DNA of 56,994 bases from the NCBI GenBank assembly GCA_007693965.1, contig RECQ01000039.1:1-56994 (forward strand). Reading direction: 5' to 3'. The position numbers were made by a program, and so were the translations under genes. Positions 41,006 to 50,917 of this stretch are shown one piece after another. How positions within the stretch are numbered: position 1 is the first letter of the stretch; each line of letters begins with the position of its first letter. The notes beneath the pieces were generated by a model. It saw nothing but the letters and a program-made list of their open reading frames with translations. It did not search any database and had not been told where the DNA came from. This stretch comes from Phycisphaeraceae bacterium (GTDB lineage: Bacteria > Planctomycetota > Phycisphaerae > Phycisphaerales > UBA1924).

Positions 41006-43882
41006 TCACAGCGTGCGCTTCACCTCCACACGCCTGTAGCATTCGAGCACGTCGCCTTCCTTGATGTCGTCGTACCCGGCGATCTTCATGCCGCATTCCT
41101 GGCCGGCGCGAACTTCCTTGGCGTCGTCCTTGAATCGCTTGAGCTGTTCGAGCGTGCGGTTGTTCTCGACGATGATGCCGCCCCGTGTGACGCGGATGAG
41201 CGCGTTGCGCTCGACTGTGCCGTCGGTGACGTAGCAGCCGGCGATGGCGCCGACCTTCGACACCTTGAAGACCGCCCGAACGTCGGCGTGGCCGAGGATG
41301 TCCTCGCGGACGTCCGGCTCCAGCAGGCCCTCGGCGGCCTTCTTCAGGTCGTCCACGATGTCGTAGATCACCTGGTAGGTGCGGATCTGCACGCCCTTCT
41401 GCTCGGCGAGCTGGCGGGCCTTGCCGGAGGGAATGACGTTGAAGCCGATGATGACCGCCCGAGAGGCGTCGGCAAGCAGCACATCCGACTCGGTGATGCC
41501 GCCGACCGCGGCGTGCAGCGCTCGCACGCGGACATCCTCCGTGGTGATGTCCTCGGCGCTCTTGCGAAGCACGTCGACCGATCCCTGAACGTCCGCCTTG
41601 ATGACGACGGTCAGTTCCTTGATCTTGGCCGCCTCCATCTGGCTGAACATGGTTTCGAGCGTGACCTTGGGCTGGGCCAGCTCGCGCTCACGGTCGCGAT
41701 CGCGGCGCTGCTCGGCCGCCTCCTGCGCCTTCTTGAGCGAACCAACAACGTAGAACTTGTCGCCCGCGTCTGGGAGCTCATCGATGCCGGAGATCTGCAC
41801 CGGGTCGGCGGGGTGGGCCTCGCGGATGCGCTGGCTGCGATCGTTGGTGATGTCGCGCACGCGTCCATAGCCGCGACCGATGACGATGAAATCGCCGATC
41901 TTGAGCAGGCCGTCCTGGATGAGGATGTTGGCGACGGGGCCGCGGCCTTCGATCATGCGCGACTCGATGACGGAGCCGCGGGCGGCGCCGCCGAAGTCCG
42001 CCTTGAGTTCGAGAAGCTGGGCCTGGTAATCCAGGGTCTCCAGCAGCTCATCGACGCCCTGGCCGGTGATCGCGCTGGTGCGCACGACTTCGGTGTCGCC
42101 ACCCCACTCGGCGGGGTTCAGGCCGTGCTCTGCGAGCTGACCGAAAACCTTCTGGATGTTGGTGTCGGACGCCTCGGGGCGATCGATCTTGTTGAGGGCC
42201 ACGACGATGGGCACACCAGCCGCCTTGGCGTGGCTGATGGATTCGACAGTCTGAGGCATGACGCCGTCGTCCGCCGCGACGACGAGCACAACGATGTCCG
42301 TCACCTTGGCGCCGCGGGCGCGCATGGATGTGAACGCCTCGTGGCCGGGTGTGTCGAGGAAGACAACCTGCTTGTCTTCATCACCGACATTGACGGGCAC
42401 GCGGAAGGCGCTGGTGGCCTGCGTGATGCCTCCGGCTTCGCCCTCGGCGACCTTGGCGTTGCGGATGCGATCGAGCAGCGATGTCTTTCCGTGGTCGACG
42501 TGGCCAAGAATGGTGACGACGGGATGTCGCGGGCGCTCGTCCACCGCTTCACGGCTGGCGAACTCTTCCTTCACCACCTGCTCGGCGGTCTTCTCTTCTT
42601 CGACCTCGAGCTCGATGTTGTATTCGAGCATGATTTCCTGGGCCTTCTCCGCGTCGATGCCGGAGTTCACCGTCGCCATCACACCCTGCATGAAAAGCTT
42701 CTTGATGATCTCGGAGGCCTTCACACCGGTGGTCGAGGAGAGATCCTTGATGGTGAAGGGCTCGGCGATCTTGACGACGCCGCCGGTGGCCGCGGCGGGC
42801 TGGGCCCGCTCGCCTCCGGTGGTCTCGCGCTTCTTCATGTCCCTGCGGCGCTGGCGGAGGAAGCCGCCGGCGCGGGAGAGACGGGCCTCGCGCTCCACGA
42901 GGTCCTGCTGTCGCCAGTTGGCGCCGGGGCTGGATTCGGGAACGCCGGCGCCCGCGCCACCGCCGCCACCGCCGCGGGCTGAACGACGCGCACCGGCCGG
43001 TCCGGCGCGGCGCTTGTTGCGACGCGATCCGCGCCCGGACTCTTCATCGCCGCCCATGGCGCCCGGTCCGCCGCGGCCGGGGCCGACACCCGCGCCGGCG
43101 CCGCTGCGCGGGCCACGGTTCATCGGCATCGCGTCTGACTGCGGCCTGCGGCTGCGCGGCGAGGAGACAGGATCCGGCGCCTCGACGCGAACCACCTTGG
43201 GTCCTGAAAGTCGCGCCGGCTTGGTCGCATCCAGCGTCGGGCCCGCAGGGGAGACGGACTCCGGCCGACGCGGCACGTTCATCACGGGCTGAGAGAGCTT
43301 TTCGCGACCGGGTGGAGTTCCGCCGTCGGCCTCATCCGGACCATCGGCGTCCGGTGCGGCTTTCCTGGCGTCAGTTCCCTCGTCCTCACGGTCAGAATCA
43401 GTGCGCTTCGTGCTCGTCGTGTCGCCCTCTCGCTGCGGCGCGATCTCGGGCGCCTTGGAGGCGACCGGAGCGGGCGTGCGACCGGGGGCGTCCACTTTCT
43501 TTTCGTCGCCGGAGGGCGCCTCGGGGGTGCGTGTCGGCGCGTCCGGTCGAGTCGGGGCGATCTCGGGAGCGCTGGGAGCTGAAGTCTCCGCTTCCTTCTT
43601 CTCCGCCGGCTTCTCCGGCTCTCTGGGCTTGGCGCGGGCCCTGGCCTTGGGCGCAGCGCGCACCTTCTGCAGATCCACCTGGGGCGCGGTCTGGATTGCG
43701 GTGACGGAGCCACCTGAACCTTCGGCGCCGCCGAACCATTCGCGGATGGTCGCCTCCAGTCCGGCTGAGATGCTGGACATGTGATTGTTCATGTTGGGTA
43801 CGCCCTCATCCTGACACTTGGTCAGAATGGCTTTGGACGTCACTCCCAACTCTTTGGCAATCTCAAATACGCGCTTGGCCAT
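41006..43882 (-). CDS. infB: Translation initiation factor IF-2
   Basis: GTPase that brings fMet-tRNA to the 30S subunit. The 958 residues begin with an IF2N fold ([20 protein letters not shown]), a low-complexity linker rich in Pro, Ala, Arg, Glu and Gly (about 80-370), a second IF2N-like part near 390, then the G domain with [15 protein letters not shown] (about 459), [12 protein letters not shown] and SAITGQG, and domains II, III and IV ending [14 protein letters not shown] lies upstream of ATG 43882, which I prefer to the frame's earlier start because MAKRVFEIA is the usual N terminus. It follows nusA by 107 bases in the conserved operon. Confidence 0.97.
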   Translation of the reverse strand: MAKRVFEIAKELGVTSKAILTKCQDEGVPNMNNHMSSISAGLEATIREWFGGAEGSGGSVTAIQTAPQVDLQKVRAAPKARARAKPREPEKPAEKKEAETSAPSAPEIAPTRPDAPTRTPEAPSGDEKKVDAPGRTPAPVASKAPEIAPQREGDTTSTKRTDSDREDEGTDARKAAPDADGPDEADGGTPPGREKLSQPVMNVPRRPESVSPAGPTLDATKPARLSGPKVVRVEAPDPVSSPRSRRPQSDAMPMNRGPRSGAGAGVGPGRGGPGAMGGDEESGRGSRRNKRRAGPAGARRSARGGGGGGAGAGVPESSPGANWRQQDLVEREARLSRAGGFLRQRRRDMKKRETTGGERAQPAAATGGVVKIAEPFTIKDLSSTTGVKASEIIKKLFMQGVMATVNSGIDAEKAQEIMLEYNIELEVEEEKTAEQVVKEEFASREAVDERPRHPVVTILGHVDHGKTSLLDRIRNAKVAEGEAGGITQATSAFRVPVNVGDEDKQVVFLDTPGHEAFTSMRARGAKVTDIVVLVVAADDGVMPQTVESISHAKAAGVPIVVALNKIDRPEASDTNIQKVFGQLAEHGLNPAEWGGDTEVVRTSAITGQGVDELLETLDYQAQLLELKADFGGAARGSVIESRMIEGRGPVANILIQDGLLKIGDFIVIGRGYGRVRDITNDRSQRIREAHPADPVQISGIDELPDAGDKFYVVGSLKKAQEAAEQRRDRDRERELAQPKVTLETMFSQMEAAKIKELTVVIKADVQGSVDVLRKSAEDITTEDVRVRALHAAVGGITESDVLLADASRAVIIGFNVIPSGKARQLAEQKGVQIRTYQVIYDIVDDLKKAAEGLLEPDVREDILGHADVRAVFKVSKVGAIAGCYVTDGTVERNALIRVTRGGIIVENNRTLEQLKRFKDDAKEVRAGQECGMKIAGYDDIKEGDVLECYRRVEVKRTL

Positions 43883-43989
43883 TCGTCTCCGCTCGGCGCC
43901 GGCTTGTTTGAACTTCGACGCCCGATCTTTCTTCAACATCTTCGTTCGCGGGCCGCGACGCGCGGCCACTCACTCATTCACTGTTTCGA

Positions 43990-45573
43990 TCAGCTGTTGC
44001 TCTGTCGGCTTTCACTTCTATCCAGCACATCCCGGATGGCGCCCTCGACAATCTCGCCGCCCTGCACGGAGTCGCTTTCGCTGTCGGTCGGGGCGTCGGC
44101 GGATTCGTCAGGGTCGTAACCGGCGTCGGGCTCATCTTTCTTGCGCTCTTCCGTTTCATCCGCCGGCGCGGGCGCCACTTCGGCGCCGCTGAGAATCGCA
44201 TCGGCCCGGGCGTCCGCGTCGGCGCTCAGGCGCTCCAGCGACTCGGGATCGGTGATGACCTCACGCGGCATGCCGCCTGCGGAAAGAATTGCGGCGGCGG
44301 CGATGTCGGAGGAGATTTCGCCTCCATCGCCCTCGCCTTCGAGCATGCGACGGGCCGCGGCCTCTTCCTCAACCCTGCGCTTCTCGGCCTCGGCCTTCTC
44401 ACGAGCCTGCTGCTCAGCCACGATCTTGGCCTTCTCGGAGGCCGAGTTGATGACGGTTTCGGCGAGCTCGGTGGGCATCTCCAGCTCGTCGATGAGGACC
44501 TGGGCGCCGGCTTCCTCGACATCGAAGACGCTCACGAAGCCGAGGGCCGCCAGCTTGTCCAGCATCTCCTCGGTGACGCCCTCGATGGGCTCGAGCGTCT
44601 CGGCCATCGCCTCCAGACCCTTGTTGAACTCGACGGGCGTGAGGATGTCGATGTCCCAGCCGGTGAGGCGGGCGGCGAGGCGCACGTTCTGCCCCCGCTT
44701 GCCGATGGCCAGCGAGAGCTGATCTTCATTCACCACCACCGTGGCCCGACCGAGCTCGAAGCAGAGGCTGATCTCGGCGACCTCGGCGGGCTTGAGGGCG
44801 TTCTGGATGAGCACCTGGCTGGACTCATTCCAGCGGACGATGTCGATCTTCTCGCCGTTGAGCTCGTCGACGATGTTCTTGATGCGCGAGCCGCGGACGC
44901 CGACACAGGCGCCGACCGCGTCCACCTTCGAGTCGATCGAGGAGACGGCGACCTTGGTGCGGTATCCGGCCTCGCGGGCCATGGCCTTAAGCTCGATGAC
45001 GCGCTCGGAAACCTCGGGGACCTCGACCTCGAAGAGGCGCTTGATGAAGTCCGGGTGGCTGCGCGACAGCACGATCTTCACCTGGTTGCCCACATCGCGG
45101 ACATCGAGGATGAGGCAGCGGATGCGGTCGCCGGGCTGGAACTGCTCGCCGGGGATCTGCTCGGAGCGGGGCATGAAGCCCTCGGCCCGGTCGATGGTGA
45201 CGACCAGGGCGCCGCCCTCGTAGCGCTGGGCCACGCCGGTCGAGATCTCGCCGACGCGCTTGGAGAACTCTTCGTAGAGGCTGGTGCGCTCGTCCTCGCG
45301 GAACTTCTGGATCATGACCTGCTTGAAGGTCTGGGCCGCGATGCGCCCGAAGGCCTCGGGCGGGATCTCGAGAGGAGCACCGTGGCGGAAGAGGCGGATC
45401 TCGCCCGTCAGCTTGTCGACTTCACACTGGAACTCCTCGGTGTCGAGCGTATTGAAGTGTTTCCGCGCGGCCGACACCATCGCCATCTCCAGATCCTGGA
45501 GGAGCATGTCGCGGTCGACGTTCCTGTCGCGCGCGATCGAATCGATGATGCGGAGCATTTCCTGGGTGTTCAT
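43990..45573 (-). CDS. nusA: Transcription termination/antitermination factor NusA
   Basis: RNA polymerase-bound elongation factor. The 527 residues show the N-terminal domain (MLRIIDSIARDRNVDRDMLL ... MVSAARKHF), an S1 domain (GEISTGVAQRYEGGALVVTI), KH1 (KVAVSSIDSKVDAVGACVGV RGSRIKNI) and KH2 (ALKPAEVAEI ... LSLAIGKRGQNVRLAARLTG WDIDI). After a short helical acidic repeat region it ends in a long acidic tail rich in Asp and Glu (about 400-527) that E. coli NusA does not share in this form. AGGAAAGG precedes ATG 45573. It is first in the operon; rimP, often upstream, is absent. Confidence 0.97.
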   Translation of the reverse strand: MNTQEMLRIIDSIARDRNVDRDMLLQDLEMAMVSAARKHFNTLDTEEFQCEVDKLTGEIRLFRHGAPLEIPPEAFGRIAAQTFKQVMIQKFREDERTSLYEEFSKRVGEISTGVAQRYEGGALVVTIDRAEGFMPRSEQIPGEQFQPGDRIRCLILDVRDVGNQVKIVLSRSHPDFIKRLFEVEVPEVSERVIELKAMAREAGYRTKVAVSSIDSKVDAVGACVGVRGSRIKNIVDELNGEKIDIVRWNESSQVLIQNALKPAEVAEISLCFELGRATVVVNEDQLSLAIGKRGQNVRLAARLTGWDIDILTPVEFNKGLEAMAETLEPIEGVTEEMLDKLAALGFVSVFDVEEAGAQVLIDELEMPTELAETVINSASEKAKIVAEQQAREKAEAEKRRVEEEAAARRMLEGEGDGGEISSDIAAAAILSAGGMPREVITDPESLERLSADADARADAILSGAEVAPAPADETEERKKDEPDAGYDPDESADAPTDSESDSVQGGEIVEGAIRDVLDRSESRQSNS

Positions 45574-46083
45574 TCCGAGGGCCTTTCCTGACCTGTTCTG
45601 TTCCGGTTGTCGGGTTGTCGAGTTGTCCTGTCCATCCGTCGTCCGCCTGGCGGATGCCGGGCGGTGTATCTCTTAAATGCGGCAAACCACGAACGTCTGA
45701 AAGACGCGCGTGGTCCGCGGCGCAACGCTCCCGGGTCTCCATGACCCGGGCGCTGGAACGACCTGTGCATCATGCTCAGGTCATCGCACCGCTCCCGTTC
45801 GGAGACCCACGGACGTCGCCGCAGGGACTCCGGGACGAGCGAATCCGGCGCAGGGCGCCGCCATCGCTTGTCCGGGATTAACGCTCATTGTCGTCACGGA
45901 CCATATCCATGCCGATTGCTACCTCCAGCCGCAACCATCGCGGCCGACAAAAGAGTCAGGTGAAGGATAGGGTCTTTACGGCCGATGCGTCAAGCCGGGG
46001 AGCCCGGGTGGACAAGGCAATCACCCCTGACCTTAAGTTCGCTGCGAGATCGGCGCCGTTCGGTCGCACTCCAGACCCGGCCC
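45574..46083. other. Upstream region of the nusA operon
   Basis: 510 bases between fliM and nusA with no protein-like frame. It contains a strong hairpin at 45730-45750 (CCCGGGTC-tccat-GACCCGGG), a small CGTCT-gaa-AGACG hairpin just beside it and a GGTTGTCG triplet repeat near 45608-45631. These could be a leader or attenuator of nusA, which is autoregulated in some bacteria, or the fliM terminator. No rimP or tRNA was found. Confidence 0.55.
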
Positions 46084-47100
46084 TCAGACGCGGTCCTTGG
46101 ATTCCACCGGACGAAGCACCTTCAGGGCCCGCATCCCCTTGATCTGGCCGATGTTGGCGAGGAATTTTTTCTGCCCCTCGACGCACAGCACCACGTGCTC
46201 GCTGGCGGGCTTCTCGGTGACGATCAGATCTCCCTCGGCCATGTCCATGAGGTCTCGGAGGGTGATGGTGGTCTCGGCGAGCAGGCCGCTGACCTCCAGC
46301 CCCGCCCGATCGAGCTGTCCGGAGATGCGGTCGGCGAACTCGCGGGAGCCGCGCAGGCGCCCGGCGTTGAACCAGCTCTGGGCGCTGAGCTCCTCCATCA
46401 CCGGCTCGATGACGTTGTAGGGAATGCACAGGTTCATCGTGCCGGCGCGGTTGGACATCTTCAGCTCGAAGGCGATGACGATGACCACCTCGTTCGGAGG
46501 CACGATCTGCACGATCTGCGGGTTCGATTCGGTCTCGGTCAGCTTGAAGGCCAGCTCCTTCACACCCGACCAGGCTTCGCGCAGGGCCGCCACCGCGCGG
46601 TCGGTGATCTTGCTGATCAGGCGCGTCTCGATCGCGGTGAGAGGCCGCTGGGGGATGAAGAGGTCTTCGTTGTTGCCGCCCAGCAGGCGATCGATGATCG
46701 GGTAGATGATGAGCGGGCTGATTTCGAGGCAGATCTGCCCCTGCAGGGGCTCGGCGTCGAGCAGGTTGAAGGCGGTGGGATTGGGCAGGCCGTTGATGAA
46801 CTCGGCGTAGGTCATCTGCTCGCAGGTGACCACGCGGACTTCGACGATCATGCGCAGGAAACCTGACAAGCTGGCGCCGAAGTTTCGGGCGAAGGATTCA
46901 TGCAGCGTCTGCAGGGCCCGCATCTGGTCCTTGCTGACGCGCTCAGGGCGCTTGAAGTCGTACGAGCGCACCTCGACCGAATCGATGTCGCGCCGATGGC
47001 GGCTGAAGATCAGATCGCGCTCCGACTCCTCTTCCTCCTCCCCCGTGTCAACGGCGGCGAGCAGGGCGTCGATGTCAGACTGATCGAGAATTTCGGCCAT
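46084..47100 (-). CDS. fliM: Flagellar motor switch protein FliM
   Basis: Part of the C-ring that binds CheY-P and reverses rotation. The 338 residues have the N-terminal CheY-binding LDQSDIDALLAAV, the middle domain RVSKDQMRALQTLHESFARN...LIIYPIIDRLLGGNN and the C-terminal SpoA domain (VSGLLAETTITLRDLMDMAE GDLIVTEK). It is the only flagellar gene in the window; other motility genes must lie elsewhere. A 10-bp hairpin (47120-47142) stands 20 bases before the start and no good ribosome-binding site is visible, so the start could be under structural control. It is upstream of the nusA operon but 510 bases away. Confidence 0.96.
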   Translation of the reverse strand: MAEILDQSDIDALLAAVDTGEEEEESERDLIFSRHRRDIDSVEVRSYDFKRPERVSKDQMRALQTLHESFARNFGASLSGFLRMIVEVRVVTCEQMTYAEFINGLPNPTAFNLLDAEPLQGQICLEISPLIIYPIIDRLLGGNNEDLFIPQRPLTAIETRLISKITDRAVAALREAWSGVKELAFKLTETESNPQIVQIVPPNEVVIVIAFELKMSNRAGTMNLCIPYNVIEPVMEELSAQSWFNAGRLRGSREFADRISGQLDRAGLEVSGLLAETTITLRDLMDMAEGDLIVTEKPASEHVVLCVEGQKKFLANIGQIKGMRALKVLRPVESKDRV

Positions 47101-47119
47101 GCGGTGCTCGTGTCATCCC

Positions 47120-47142
47120 CCGCGGCGTCTGCGACGCCGCGG
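47120..47142 (-). other. Hairpin just upstream of fliM
   Basis: CCGCGGCGTC-tgc-GACGCCGCGG, a 10-bp perfect stem 20 bases from the fliM start in a divergent region. It could influence fliM translation or be an operator for either gene. Confidence 0.4.
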
Positions 47143-47253
47143 ACGTCCCCCGGCTTCTCCCGGGGCGTCCTCACCCTCGTATCGGACCACGCTTCCCACC
47201 ACCTTGAGCCCCGCATGCGGCGGCCCATGGAACAATCGGGCCGCCGGGCGGTT

Positions 47254-47259
47254 TAGAGT
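47254..47259 (+). promoter_or_regulatory. -10-like box of dsbD, leaderless spacing
   Basis: TAGAGT, then GTCAAC, then ATG 47266. No Shine-Dalgarno is present. Confidence 0.45.
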
Positions 47260-47265
47260 GTCAAC

Positions 47266-49185
47266 ATGAACTCCCTTTCTCATTCCGGGCTTCGATCCGC
47301 CCTCACCACCCTGCTGATCCTCCTCCTCGCCCCCCTGGCGACGGTGGCCCAGCCGTCCTTCGACTCGTTCGGGGCGTCCTCCCCCCCCAGCGATCCGGTC
47401 CTGGTCTCGGCCTCCGCATCAAGGACCGCCCTGGTCCCCGGCGACCAGTTCGCCATCGCCGTGGTCTTCGATCACGAGGACGGATGGCACATCCATCCCA
47501 ACAACCCGGTCGTCCCCCGGGAGATGGGCAGCTTTCAGCCCATCCCCACCACCATCGAGTTTGAGCCACCCTCGGGTGTGACCATCGGCCCCATCCAGTG
47601 GCCGAACGTCTACGAGGTCGAGGTCGCCTTCGCCGGCCCTTCAGTCAAATACGGCGTCTACAAGGAAAAGGCCGTCGCCTACATCCCCATCCTGCTCGAT
47701 GCGGATGTTGAGCCCGGCGAGCTGATCTTCGACCTGCGGGTGAGCTTCCAGGCGTGCGACGATGTCGTCTGCCTCCCGCCGGATTCGGAGCGCATCACCG
47801 TCACGCTGGACATCCTCGATCCCGCCGACGCCGGTCAGGCCGGCCCCGCCAACGCCGCGCTCTTCCGTGATTTCGACATGAGCGTCTTCGATGAGATCGG
47901 CGACTGGGGCGCCGGCCTCTCACTCGTGACTTTCAACATCTTCGGTCTCATCGAGTTTGACCTGAACGCGGTCGGCTTCGTCGGCCTCGCGCTGCTGCTC
48001 CTCCTCGCGGCCCTGGGCGGCCTGCTTCTGAACATGACGCCCTGCGTGCTGCCCGTCATCCCCATCAAGATCATGGGCCTGAGCCAGGCGGCTTCGAACC
48101 CCGCCCGCTGCTTCGCCCTCGGTCTCACCATGTCGCTGGGCGTGATCGCCTTCTGGCTTGCGATCGGCGGCGCCATCGCCTTCATCGCCGGCTTCGACGC
48201 CATCAGCAGCCTCTTCCAGCTTCCCTGGTTCTCGCTGGTCGTCGGCGCTTTCATCGCGGTGATGGCGCTGGGAATGTTCGGCGTCTTCGGTGTGGGGCTG
48301 CCGCAGTGGGTGTACAGGTTCAACCCGCGTCATGACACGCTGGTGGGCTCGTTCGGATTCGGTGTGATGACGGCCATTCTGTCGACGCCGTGCGTGGCGC
48401 CCTTCATGGGCGCCGCCGCCGCGTGGGCCGCGGTGCAGCCGTCTGGGATCACCTTGGCCGGCTTCAGCGCCATCGGCGTCGGCATGGCCCTGCCATACCT
48501 GGTTCTGTCCGCAAATCCGAAATGGGTGGACCGCATCCCGCGCACCGGCCCGGCCAGCGAGCTGGTCAAGCAGGTGATGGGTCTGCTGCTGCTGGCGGTT
48601 GCGTCCTTCTTCTTCGGCATCGGGCTCTCATCGGTGCTGGTGACGCCGCCGGATCCTCCCTCGCTGGCGCACTGGTGGTTCGTGGGGCTCTTCGCCGCGG
48701 CTGCGGGGATCTGGCTCATGCTCCGCACCTTCCGGATCACGAAGTCCACGCCGCGGCGCGCCATCTTCGGCGGCCTCGGCGCCGCCACCGTTCTCACCGG
48801 CGTCGCCCTGGCGGTGAACATGACCGACCGCGGCCCGATCGACTGGATCTACTACACCCCCGAGCGCCTGGCCGAGGCGAACGAGAGCGGCGATGTCGTC
48901 GTCATCGATTTCACCGCCGAGTGGTGCCTCAACTGCAAAGCGATCGAGGCGGCCGTGCTCTTCCGGCCTGAGATCGCCAACCTGCTGAATGGCGCCGGTG
49001 TGGTCCCGCTGAAAGTCGACCTGACCGGCGGCAACCCCGAGGGCTCGGCCCTGCTCAAGGAGTTCAACTGGGTGGGCATCCCCCTGCTCATCATCGACGG
49101 CCCCGGCCTGGAGCAGCCGATCCTCTATGGCGACGGATACACCGTCCCCATGGTCCGGGAAGCCATCGAGCGGGCCCGCGGCTGA
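47266..49185 (+). CDS. dsbD: Thiol:disulfide interchange protein DsbD
   Basis: Carries electrons from cytoplasmic thioredoxin across the membrane to reduce periplasmic thiols. The 639 residues give the full three-part DsbD: signal peptide and periplasmic alpha domain with the Cys pair SFQACDDVVC (about 163 and 169); the eight-helix membrane domain (about 225-520) with its Cys pair in NMTPCVLPVIPIK (about 259) and STPCVAPFMG (about 375); and a C-terminal thioredoxin-like gamma domain with EWCLNCK near 554. It may feed the exported peroxidase or cytochrome maturation; the partner is not shown. It is divergent from fliM and followed by a tRNA gene. Confidence 0.95.
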   Translation: MNSLSHSGLRSALTTLLILLLAPLATVAQPSFDSFGASSPPSDPVLVSASASRTALVPGDQFAIAVVFDHEDGWHIHPNNPVVPREMGSFQPIPTTIEFEPPSGVTIGPIQWPNVYEVEVAFAGPSVKYGVYKEKAVAYIPILLDADVEPGELIFDLRVSFQACDDVVCLPPDSERITVTLDILDPADAGQAGPANAALFRDFDMSVFDEIGDWGAGLSLVTFNIFGLIEFDLNAVGFVGLALLLLLAALGGLLLNMTPCVLPVIPIKIMGLSQAASNPARCFALGLTMSLGVIAFWLAIGGAIAFIAGFDAISSLFQLPWFSLVVGAFIAVMALGMFGVFGVGLPQWVYRFNPRHDTLVGSFGFGVMTAILSTPCVAPFMGAAAAWAAVQPSGITLAGFSAIGVGMALPYLVLSANPKWVDRIPRTGPASELVKQVMGLLLLAVASFFFGIGLSSVLVTPPDPPSLAHWWFVGLFAAAAGIWLMLRTFRITKSTPRRAIFGGLGAATVLTGVALAVNMTDRGPIDWIYYTPERLAEANESGDVVVIDFTAEWCLNCKAIEAAVLFRPEIANLLNGAGVVPLKVDLTGGNPEGSALLKEFNWVGIPLLIIDGPGLEQPILYGDGYTVPMVREAIERARG

Positions 49186-49236
49186 GCATCCTGCGCCGCA
49201 TACGCCCTCCATATCCCGCGGCGTCGCCCGTAAGGA

Positions 49237-49265
49237 TTGACACAGCGGGGGCAGGGCCATACTTT
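49237..49265 (+). promoter_or_regulatory. Sigma-70 promoter of tRNA-Gly
   Basis: TTGACA (49237-49242), 17 bases, TACTTT (49260-49265). Transcription would start about 30 bases before the tRNA. This is the closest match to consensus in the window. Confidence 0.8.
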
Positions 49266-49302
49266 TCTCTCTCCGCCCGGCGACGCCCGGGCGGCGGACA
49301 AC

Positions 49303-49374
49303 GCGGGTGTAGCTCAGTGGTAGAGCGTCACGTTGCCAACGTGAATGTCGTCGGTTCAAATCCGATCACCCGCT
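49303..49374 (+). tRNA. tRNA-Gly (anticodon GCC)
   Basis: A 72-base tRNA. Acceptor GCGGGTG/CACCCGC, D arm GCTCAGTGGTAGAGC, anticodon stem TCACG/CGTGA with loop TTGCCAA (anticodon GCC), T arm GTCGG-TTCAAAT-CCGAT and discriminator T, as usual for Gly. CCA is not encoded. It decodes GGC and GGU. Confidence 0.97.
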
Positions 49375-49381
49375 TTGGAAT

Positions 49382-49430
49382 AAATCGCGCAAGTCACTGA
49401 GATTCAGGGGCTTGTGCGATTTGTCGTTTT
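49382..49430 (+). terminator. Intrinsic terminator of tRNA-Gly
   Basis: An extended hairpin (left arm 49382-49400, right arm 49404-49422) with 18 of 19 positions paired, loop GAT, followed by GTCGTTTT. It begins 8 bases after the tRNA. Confidence 0.85.
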
Positions 49431-49495
49431 GAGACGTCTCGAGCTGTGACCGCCCCGCGCGATGTTCGGGCGTCGGCGTTCAGGAGCGCCGACCA

Positions 49496-50542
49496 ATGCC
49501 CACACGAGCCTTCGCCGCCACGTCGCCCACGTCTCCCCTCGGCCCGCACGCCATCGAGCGGCGCGAGCCGACGCCGGGGGATGTCGAGATCGAGATCCTC
49601 TACTGCGGCGTGTGCCACACCGACCTGCACTTTGCGCGCGATGAGTGGGGATTCACGAGCTTCCCCGTCGTGCCGGGCCACGAGATCCTCGGGCGCGTGA
49701 CGCGCGTGGGGGAGGCTGTCACGCGGTTCAGCCCGGGCGACCCGGCGGCGGTGGGATGCCTGGTCGATTCATGCCGCACGTGCGCGAGCTGCAAGGCCGA
49801 TCAGGAGCAGTTCTGCCTCGGCGGCGCCGTGTTCACATACAACGGCGAGGACAAGCACCTCGGCGGCATGACGTACGGGGGGTACTCCGAAAAGATCGTC
49901 GTGGACGAGGCGTTCACGCTGAAGGTTCCCGCGGGTCTGGATCCGGCCGGGGCCGCGCCGCTTCTGTGCGCAGGAATCACGACATATTCGCCCCTGCGCC
50001 GCTGGAACGCAGGGCCGGGCAAGAAGGTGGGGATCGTGGGGCTCGGCGGTCTGGGACACATGGGTGTGAAATTCGCGCGGGCGTTCGGGGCGCACACGGT
50101 TCTGTTCACAACGTCGGAGGGCAAGGTCGCGGACGGAAAGCGCCTTGGAGCTGACGAAGTGGTGATCTCGAAGGACGAGGCGCAGATGGAGGCGCACGCC
50201 GGCAGCTTCGACATGATCCTCGATACAGTTTCGGCGGATCACGATCTGAACGCGTATCTGAACCTGCTCAAGCTCGACGGCTCGCTGGTGCTGGTCGGGG
50301 CGCCTCCGAATCCGCAGCCGGTCAGCGTGTTCGGTTTGTTCATGCCGCGCCGGCATCTGTCGGGCTCGCTGATCGGCGGAATTGCAGAGACGCAGGAGAT
50401 GCTGGATTTCTGCGGCGAACATGGAATCGTCTGCGAGATCGAGCAGATCCGCATTCAGCAGATCAACGAGGCGTACGAGCGGATGCTGCGCAGCGATGTG
50501 AAGTATCGCTTCGTGATCGACATGGCGTCGATCCGCGCGTGA
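49496..50542 (+). CDS. Zinc-dependent alcohol dehydrogenase (YahK/CAD-type)
   Basis: NAD(P)-dependent aldehyde reductase/alcohol dehydrogenase, 348 residues. Catalytic zinc ligands are in YCGVCHTDLH and PGHEILG, the structural zinc uses four Cys in CRTCASCKADQEQFC, and the Rossmann motif is VGIVGLGGLGHMGVKFARAF. YTGE-like loops and GGYSEKIVVDE place it near the broad-substrate YahK/cinnamyl-alcohol group, which prefers NADPH. AGGAG lies before ATG 49496. It is between tRNA-Gly and the tricorn-like protease and appears to stand alone; an inverted repeat follows it. Confidence 0.94.
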   Translation: MPTRAFAATSPTSPLGPHAIERREPTPGDVEIEILYCGVCHTDLHFARDEWGFTSFPVVPGHEILGRVTRVGEAVTRFSPGDPAAVGCLVDSCRTCASCKADQEQFCLGGAVFTYNGEDKHLGGMTYGGYSEKIVVDEAFTLKVPAGLDPAGAAPLLCAGITTYSPLRRWNAGPGKKVGIVGLGGLGHMGVKFARAFGAHTVLFTTSEGKVADGKRLGADEVVISKDEAQMEAHAGSFDMILDTVSADHDLNAYLNLLKLDGSLVLVGAPPNPQPVSVFGLFMPRRHLSGSLIGGIAETQEMLDFCGEHGIVCEIEQIRIQQINEAYERMLRSDVKYRFVIDMASIRA

Positions 50543-50917
50543 TGCGACCGATCGAACGACAAAAGCAAGCTGAAGTGATCATGTCGAACGGCGCCGAGGG
50601 ATTCCGGCGCCGTTCAGATCGCCGGGGGTCGGAGGCGTCACCGCGTTGACATCGTCCTCCACGATCACGCCGTCGCGAATGACTTCGTACGCAGTGAAAT
50701 CGCAGGCAAAGTGTGCAGGTGCGCTGCGGCGTGGCCTGTGTGAATGGCGCCTCCGTCCATCAGGACGATGGCGATCCGGATCCGGGACGGATCGGCCTCA
50801 TGCACCTCGCCGCAACCTCATCGCGGTCAGCTGCTAGGATCAGGATTCAGACCCGAGCGTGTGCATTCGACGATCGGTCGACCGCCGTAATTCGATTTTC
50901 CAGAGGAGTCCTGAGCG
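50543..50917. other. Intergenic region with hairpin and a possible gene relic
   Basis: 375 bases. A hairpin at 50586-50615 (GAACGGCGCCG / CGGCGCCGTTC, loop 8) lies 43 bases after the dehydrogenase stop and could end it. On the minus strand two overlapping frames between about 50580 and 50790 read like protein (MDGGAIHTGHAAAH, and in another frame YEVIRDGVIVEDDVNAVTPP followed by GDLNG), suggesting a decayed frame with a dockerin-like end. This is weak evidence. The protease gene starts after an AGAGGAG site. Confidence 0.45.
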
